Below are positions 59,558 to 64,000 of a DNA stretch of 64,000 nt, in pieces (within the stretch, counting starts at the first letter, position 1; each line of letters begins with the position of its first letter). The stretch comes from Pseudophaeobacter profundi (lineage in GTDB: Bacteria > Pseudomonadota > Alphaproteobacteria > Rhodobacterales > Rhodobacteraceae). The notes beneath the pieces were generated by a model. The model was not told where the DNA came from and searched no databases. It saw only the letters and a list, made by a program, of their open reading frames with translations. The position numbers and the translations under genes are program-made. The DNA lies in the NCBI RefSeq assembly GCF_029697505.1, contig NZ_JARJEF010000001.1, positions 248,001 through 312,000 on the forward strand. The letters are read 5' to 3'.

Positions 59558-61319
59558 CTTCCTGTTCCTCGGTCTGCCCCTGTGGGAAACATTCTGCCAT
59601 CGGCACCGAAATCACTGTCGGCCCCTCGGCCACCAGCGCGCTGCCTAGCGCCTGCCGCAGGGCCTGTGGCGTCGGGGTCACCTCAGCACGTGCGCCCCAA
59701 CCACGCGCAATGGCGGCATAATCCACCTGCTGATGATAGCGCAGCACATCCGGGCTGCCTTCACCCGGGAACCAATTGTCCTGAAAGGCGCGGCCATTGA
59801 TACCGCCATTATCCGCCACCACGACAACGAGGCGAGCGCCATGTCGGCGAGCGGTTTCCAACTCGCTTGACGACAGCCCAAAACCGACATCCCCCACCAG
59901 CGCCACAACTGCACGGTCTGCATCCTGGTCCTGCTGCGCCATTGCGCTGCCCAAGGCGAAGGGAATGCCCAGGCCAATGGTGCCATTCTGCCCCAGGGTC
60001 ATCCGCGAAAAGGGCTGCTGCACCGGCCAGAGCAGATGCCCCGCCGCCAGCCCGAGGCCGCTGTCGATGATGCTCAGCGACTCTTCGGGCAGCCACCGGC
60101 CCAGGGCGGCACAGAGCCGGTTCATCTGCATCGCCGCGCTGCCGGGATCTGCCTGCCGACCCAGCCTGGCCAGGGCGGAAAGATGGTTCTGGGTCAGATC
60201 AGCGGCCCAGGCGCTACGGTGAACCACCGAAGAGGGCGCGGTCTCCGGCACCGCGTCCAGCAGGGCAAGCAACACATCAATATCGGGCAGAATTCGGTCA
60301 ATCCGCGCCTGGGCAGAATGCGGGAACTGGCCGCCAAAGCGCCAATCCAGATCCGCACCACAGAGCAGCAGATGGTCACAGTTCCCCAGCCCCTTCTCCT
60401 TCGCCATAAAGGTGCTGCGCGGGTGGCGATCCGGCAAGAGACCACGCCCCATCGGGCTGGCCAGCACTGGCAGCTGAAGCCTGTCAACCTGAGCCTGCAG
60501 GCGGCGAGTCTTATCCGGCGTCAGCGGTCGGGACCAGCGCAGCCCCTCGCCCAGGACAAGCAGCGGTTTTTGTGCCGCAGCCACCCCTGCCACAACAGCA
60601 GGATCCGGCGGCAAAGCGCATTGAGCCGGGGCAGCAGGTAACGGAACGGGGGTCACATCTGTTTGGCGAAGATTGAGCAAGCCCGCCCGCACCTCGACAA
60701 AGACCGGCCCGCAAGGGACGCTTTGCGCCAGCTGCACCGCCTGCAAGATCCCAGCCGCCAGCCCATCCCGCGCCGTGAGCCGTACCACCGCCTTGCAGCT
60801 AGCAGCAGCGATCTCAGCGCCATCAAGATCCTGGAAATTGGCCTGCGGTCCGGCGGCATGTGCATCGGTATCTGGCCCAGGCTCACCATTCTCGCCGGGG
60901 CCTTCATCGGGAGCATTCCCCATCAGGGCCGTAATCAACACCATGGGCCAGTGGTTGCCCCTGGCATCAGACAGGCCGGTGATCGAATTGGTCACCCCCG
61001 GCGCGGGCGAGCACAGCGCCACCGCCCGAAACGCCCCACAGCGATAGTTATGCGCCAGTGCCGCGCTCAGCGCGCCGGACTGGCTGCGACAGCCAATGAC
61101 CTGAAGCCCGCTTTCGGCACAGGCGCCAAGGGTGGCATACATCGGGTTGCCCGGCAGCGCGTAGACATGGGTGATCCCTGCACTTAGGAAGGCCTGCGCA
61201 ATGGCTTGATGCCCGCTGGGGGCCTGCCGCTGCTGCAACCGGGTCCGCAACAGCGCCGCCCGCTTCCCAGCGGCCTCAGCCCGCTGATCAGGCGCGGACC
61301 CGTCAATTGCGACCGTCAT
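59550..61319 (-). CDS. ThDP-dependent enzyme, acetolactate synthase/oxalyl-CoA decarboxylase superfamily
   Basis: 589-aa protein with the three-domain ThDP fold: N-terminal PYR domain (VYALPGNPMYATL), central domain and C-terminal PP domain with the cofactor motif G476-D477 through N504 (VGDVGFGLSSSELETA and ADNGGING). The NGGING stretch is most like oxalyl-CoA decarboxylase and 2-hydroxyacyl-CoA lyase. The glutamate that normally activates ThDP (RHEQ in relatives) reads CRSQS, placing Gln80 there. A Gly/Pro-rich insertion lies at 137-158. Its start overlaps the A-T gene by 4 nt. I infer decarboxylation or carboligation of a carrier-bound acyl group. Confidence 0.85.
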   Translation of the reverse strand: MTVAIDGSAPDQRAEAAGKRAALLRTRLQQRQAPSGHQAIAQAFLSAGITHVYALPGNPMYATLGACAESGLQVIGCRSQSGALSAALAHNYRCGAFRAVALCSPAPGVTNSITGLSDARGNHWPMVLITALMGNAPDEGPGENGEPGPDTDAHAAGPQANFQDLDGAEIAAASCKAVVRLTARDGLAAGILQAVQLAQSVPCGPVFVEVRAGLLNLRQTDVTPVPLPAAPAQCALPPDPAVVAGVAAAQKPLLVLGEGLRWSRPLTPDKTRRLQAQVDRLQLPVLASPMGRGLLPDRHPRSTFMAKEKGLGNCDHLLLCGADLDWRFGGQFPHSAQARIDRILPDIDVLLALLDAVPETAPSSVVHRSAWAADLTQNHLSALARLGRQADPGSAAMQMNRLCAALGRWLPEESLSIIDSGLGLAAGHLLWPVQQPFSRMTLGQNGTIGLGIPFALGSAMAQQDQDADRAVVALVGDVGFGLSSSELETARRHGARLVVVVADNGGINGRAFQDNWFPGEGSPDVLRYHQQVDYAAIARGWGARAEVTPTPQALRQALGSALVAEGPTVISVPMAECFPQGQTEEQEDG

Positions 61320-63163
61320 GTCTCTGCGACCTCGTCCACCTCGGCGAGGCTGCGCACCACCTGATCCAGCTGTGCCAGATCCTGATCGCTCAGCCGACCC
61401 AGCACAAATGCGGACAGGCCTGCCGGGGTGGGGTGGCGAAAGATCACAGTGGGCGGAATATAGCAGCCAAGCAGGTCGCCGAGGGTGACGGAAAGTTCAA
61501 CACCCAGAATGGAATTCCCGCCCAAATTAAAGAAGTTATCATCTAGGCCTATGCGCTCTTGACCCAGAATTTCAGCGGTAAATTCGCACAGGATGATTTC
61601 AACAGGCGTCACAGGGGCCCGCATTGGCGCAGAAAAATGCCCCTGCAGGGCAGACCACATCTGCAGGCGCTGGCGCTTGCCGGTGGCCCCGACGGGGATC
61701 GCATCAACCACGGCAATCTGGCTAGGCACCTTGTAATCCACCAGCCGTTCAAACAGGCGCAACCGGATCGCTTCGCCTGTCAGATCCGTGCCCGGCGCCA
61801 GACAGACCGCCGCCAACAGATCTTCGCCAAGGCTGGCATGGGGCTGGGCAAAGGCCACCGCATCAGTGATGCCGGGGATAGCAATCAGCGCTTCGTCGAT
61901 TTCGCGCGGAGAGATCTTTTGCCCGCCACGGTTGACGATTTCCTTGCACCGCCCGGTCAGGCGAAGATAGCCATCCTCATCCAAGGCGCCAAGGTCACCG
62001 GTCCAGAAACCCGTCGGCTGAAAAGCCTCCAGATTGGCGCTTGGGTTTTCGACATAGCCGGGCGTGACGCCTGCGCCGGTTATCACCACATTGCCAACCA
62101 CGCCAGCAGCGCAGGCGGTGCCCTGGTCATCCAGAATAGCAACAGATGTCCCAAAGGCCTGCCCCACGGTGCCGGGTTTGCGCACCGCAGGCGGCAAGGG
62201 GTTGCTGGCGATCTGATGGCTTGCCTCGGTCATGCCATAGGCCTCGATCACCGGCGCCTCAAAATAGCCCTCCAGCCGGGCGATGACCGAGGGCGGCAGC
62301 GGCGCCGAAGAAGAGCGGATAAAGCGCAGGGCATGATCCATCGGCGCGGCGCGCTGATCAAGATGATGCATCAGCGCCAGGTGCAGGGTCGGCACGGCCG
62401 AAAACCAGGTGGGCCCATGCCGCAGCAGACAGTCGACAAAGCGCTCTGGCTGGAACCGCCCGGCCAGAACTACAGCGCCCCCCGCCACAAGCGCCGCCCC
62501 CAAACAGGCCATCAGGCCATGGATGTGAAACAGCGGCATAGCACAGAGCGAAATATCCTCATCGTTCAACCGCAGCGACTCTGCGATATTGGCGCTGGAG
62601 CTGGCAAGGTTTTCCTGGGACAGGGCCACCATCTTGGGGCGCGCCGTCGTGCCAGAGGTATGCAGGATCAGCCCCGGTGCATCAGCCGCCGAGAGCGCAG
62701 GCAGATTGCCACCCACCGCCCCGATCTGGCTGACCTTTTGGGCTGCTGTGACCTGTGGCGCGGCTTGAAACACCTCATCCCCGAGGCGCAAGCTGGGCAG
62801 GCCACAGCTGGCAACAGCCGCCTCGGCCGCCGCCGTTGCGCCCGCGCCAAGCAGCACCAGACCGGGCTGCAGATCCTTGAGGTAAAATAGAAATTCATCG
62901 CGCGTATAGTCGGGGTTCAGCGGCGCTGCCACATGGCTCTGCAGGCAGGCCACAAAGGCAAGTGCCGCATGGCGCGGCTGGGGGGCAATGATGGCAATAC
63001 GGCTGCCTGCTGGCAGACCGGCAGCGGCAAGGCCCGCGCGCACCTGATCCATCGCCGCAAGGCAAGTGGTGCCGCTCAGCGGGCCAAGATCATTGCAAAT
63101 AAGGGCTGGCAGGTCGGCCCGCCGCATCAGCCCCGCCCGCAACTGGGCTCCAAAATGTATCAC
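61316..63163 (-). CDS. Adenylation-carrier (A-T) didomain protein, oxalyl-CoA synthetase-like
   Basis: 615-aa ANL-superfamily enzyme fused to a carrier domain. The A domain has the P-loop LILHTSGTTARPKMVAL, EAYGMTEASHQIASNPLP, TGDLGALDEDGYLRLTGR and the C-terminal catalytic Lys in PVGATGKRQR. The block FIRSSSAPLPPSVIARLEG and the following TEASH region resemble plant AAE3/yeast Pcs60 oxalyl-CoA synthetases. The carrier (about 535-600) has the phosphopantetheine Ser551 in FFNLGGNSIL. GTG start at 63163 with GAGGG upstream. It likely loads a small acid onto its own carrier for the ThDP enzyme and the synthetase downstream. Confidence 0.85.
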   Translation of the reverse strand: MIHFGAQLRAGLMRRADLPALICNDLGPLSGTTCLAAMDQVRAGLAAAGLPAGSRIAIIAPQPRHAALAFVACLQSHVAAPLNPDYTRDEFLFYLKDLQPGLVLLGAGATAAAEAAVASCGLPSLRLGDEVFQAAPQVTAAQKVSQIGAVGGNLPALSAADAPGLILHTSGTTARPKMVALSQENLASSSANIAESLRLNDEDISLCAMPLFHIHGLMACLGAALVAGGAVVLAGRFQPERFVDCLLRHGPTWFSAVPTLHLALMHHLDQRAAPMDHALRFIRSSSAPLPPSVIARLEGYFEAPVIEAYGMTEASHQIASNPLPPAVRKPGTVGQAFGTSVAILDDQGTACAAGVVGNVVITGAGVTPGYVENPSANLEAFQPTGFWTGDLGALDEDGYLRLTGRCKEIVNRGGQKISPREIDEALIAIPGITDAVAFAQPHASLGEDLLAAVCLAPGTDLTGEAIRLRLFERLVDYKVPSQIAVVDAIPVGATGKRQRLQMWSALQGHFSAPMRAPVTPVEIILCEFTAEILGQERIGLDDNFFNLGGNSILGVELSVTLGDLLGCYIPPTVIFRHPTPAGLSAFVLGRLSDQDLAQLDQVVRSLAEVDEVAET

Positions 63164-63314
63164 GGGTGTCCCTCAAAAGTCCGGTACAATGCCAAATCAA
63201 TAGTCTAATTTAAACAAAAATGAGAAGTATTCTGCCCGTCCACATAAAGCAAGACGCAGCTCGCCTGCCGCAAAGAGCGCGCCGCCAGGGGGGGCGCCCC
63301 TCGCCTGTGGTTGG
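63164..63314 (-). other. Gap between SDR gene and A-T gene
   Basis: About 150 bp, notably AT-rich at 63180-63230 within high-GC surroundings. On the minus strand a TTGTTT with a TGGCAT 17 bp on is a weak promoter candidate for the three-gene biosynthetic operon. Confidence 0.35.
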
Positions 63315-64000
63315 TCACCGCGCGATCCTGCCTGTCATCACCGCCGCAAAAATCCGGGGGAAAAACCGGTTGAGCAACGCCGAGAGGCGGGCGACACGGC
63401 CGACGGGGAGGAAATCGCGCCGCCGGTCCAGCCCTGTCAGGATATGCTGCGCCGCGCTTTCCGGGCTCATATAGTCCATCCCATCCGCTGCGGATCCGGG
63501 ACGGGCGATGCCACTATGGCCTGCCACTGCTGCCTGCGTCTGTGCATCTGCGACCTCTGGGCGGCCAAGGTTGGTGGCGATAAAGCTGGGCGCAGCAATC
63601 ACCACCCGCACGCCAAATGGCTTTTCCTCGCAGCGCAGGGATTTGAAAAACCCCTCTAGCGCGTGTTTGCTAGCGGCATAGGCGGTACGGTGGTACAGCG
63701 GGCAAAATCCCGCCACAGAGGAAATCGCCAGATGGGTGCCGCCCGCCCGCCGCAGATCCGCCTGTAGCGCCTGCGCCATATCAGTGGCGGCAAAATAGTT
63801 GATGTCGAACACCTTTCTGTGGGCCGCATCGCTGAGATCAGCGCTGGCACCAATCCAGGTGATGCCAGCATTATAGATCACCAGATCAATCGACGCCTGG
63901 GTGCTGCTAATCTCTTGGCACAGGCGACGCAGCTGCACCCGATCAGTCAGATCGCAGCCATAGGTCCGGCGGTTGGGCAATGGGGCCAGCGCCTGCAATT
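63315..64000 (-). CDS. Short-chain dehydrogenase/reductase (N-terminus beyond window edge)
   Basis: About 228 codons visible, running off the right edge. SDR features are DLVIYNAGITW (the NAG motif), catalytic Ser in LAISSVAGF, the YxxxK pair in YAASK and GVRVVIAAPSFIAT after it. The Gly-rich cofactor motif should lie just outside. The long C-terminal tail (RLSALLNRFFPRIFAAVM) is hydrophobic and could bind membrane, as in DltE/YqjQ-type SDRs. It lies upstream of, and in line with, the NRPS genes and may reduce a pathway intermediate, but the 150-bp gap leaves co-transcription open. Confidence 0.88.
   Translation of the reverse strand, partial: LQALAPLPNRRTYGCDLTDRVQLRRLCQEISSTQASIDLVIYNAGITWIGASADLSDAAHRKVFDINYFAATDMAQALQADLRRAGGTHLAISSVAGFCPLYHRTAYAASKHALEGFFKSLRCEEKPFGVRVVIAAPSFIATNLGRPEVADAQTQAAVAGHSGIARPGSAADGMDYMSPESAAQHILTGLDRRRDFLPVGRVARLSALLNRFFPRIFAAVMTGRIAR

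Overview
The window reads as a chromosomal segment of a marine-type alphaproteobacterium of the Rhodobacterales (Roseobacter group). The evidence is the mraZ-rsmH-ftsL-ftsI-murE-murF-mraY-murD order behind a long leader that resembles the UpsM sRNA, a DUF1127 gene followed by CUCCUCC-loop (CcsR/cuckoo-type) small RNAs, a GTTC-N7-GTTC LexA box, BioR boxes of the TTATMKATAA type, DUF2478/DUF2147/DUF2867 family proteins, and high-GC codon use throughout. No integrase, transposase, phage gene or CRISPR array was seen.

Layout. 1-9.7 kb: peptidoglycan/division (dcw) cluster on the minus strand, cut at the left edge inside murD, with a terminator between mraY and murD and a regulatory leader before mraZ. 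10.3-16.3 kb: Mrp/ApbC iron-sulfur carrier, DUF1127 protein with two tandem small-RNA units, LexA-controlled uvrD helicase, and an FMN-dependent hydroxy-acid dehydrogenase. 16.4-20 kb: pyruvate carboxylase. 20.3-23.1 kb: three near-identical tRNA-Gly(GCC) genes. A type II restriction-modification pair (C5 methyltransferase plus NaeI-family endonuclease) sits between copies 1 and 2, and a 15-bp minisatellite between copies 2 and 3. 23.3-25 kb: class III aminotransferase and a stand-alone Lrp/AsnC ligand domain. 25.1-31.4 kb: histidine genes hisB, hisH, hisA, hisF, hisE, interrupted by a TetR/DUF2306 pair and small genes. 31.6-35.2 kb: CoA-binding protein, YHS protein, zinc-ribbon protein, rlmB, tRNA-Tyr, DUF2478 protein. 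35.3-39.4 kb: proXVW-type betaine ABC transporter with a fused double permease. 39.8-44 kb: bioBFDA with BioR boxes. 44.1-50.5 kb: TPP riboswitch and thiCOSGEFD. 50.5-53 kb: hybrid sensor kinase. 53.2-55 kb: the collapsed remains of a sugar ABC transporter operon directly in front of an intact glucokinase. 55-64 kb: a compact non-ribosomal peptide cluster, cut at the right edge.

The most unusual part is the last 9 kb. It encodes an SDR reductase, an oxalyl-CoA-synthetase-like adenylation domain fused to a carrier domain, a ThDP enzyme of the oxalyl-CoA decarboxylase type whose usual catalytic Glu reads as Gln, and a C-A-T-TE peptide synthetase with a helical-repeat tail. The last three genes overlap end to start, so they are likely made together. 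I infer that the acid loaded on the free-standing A-T protein is modified by the ThDP enzyme and then condensed to an amino acid. The product is unknown to me.
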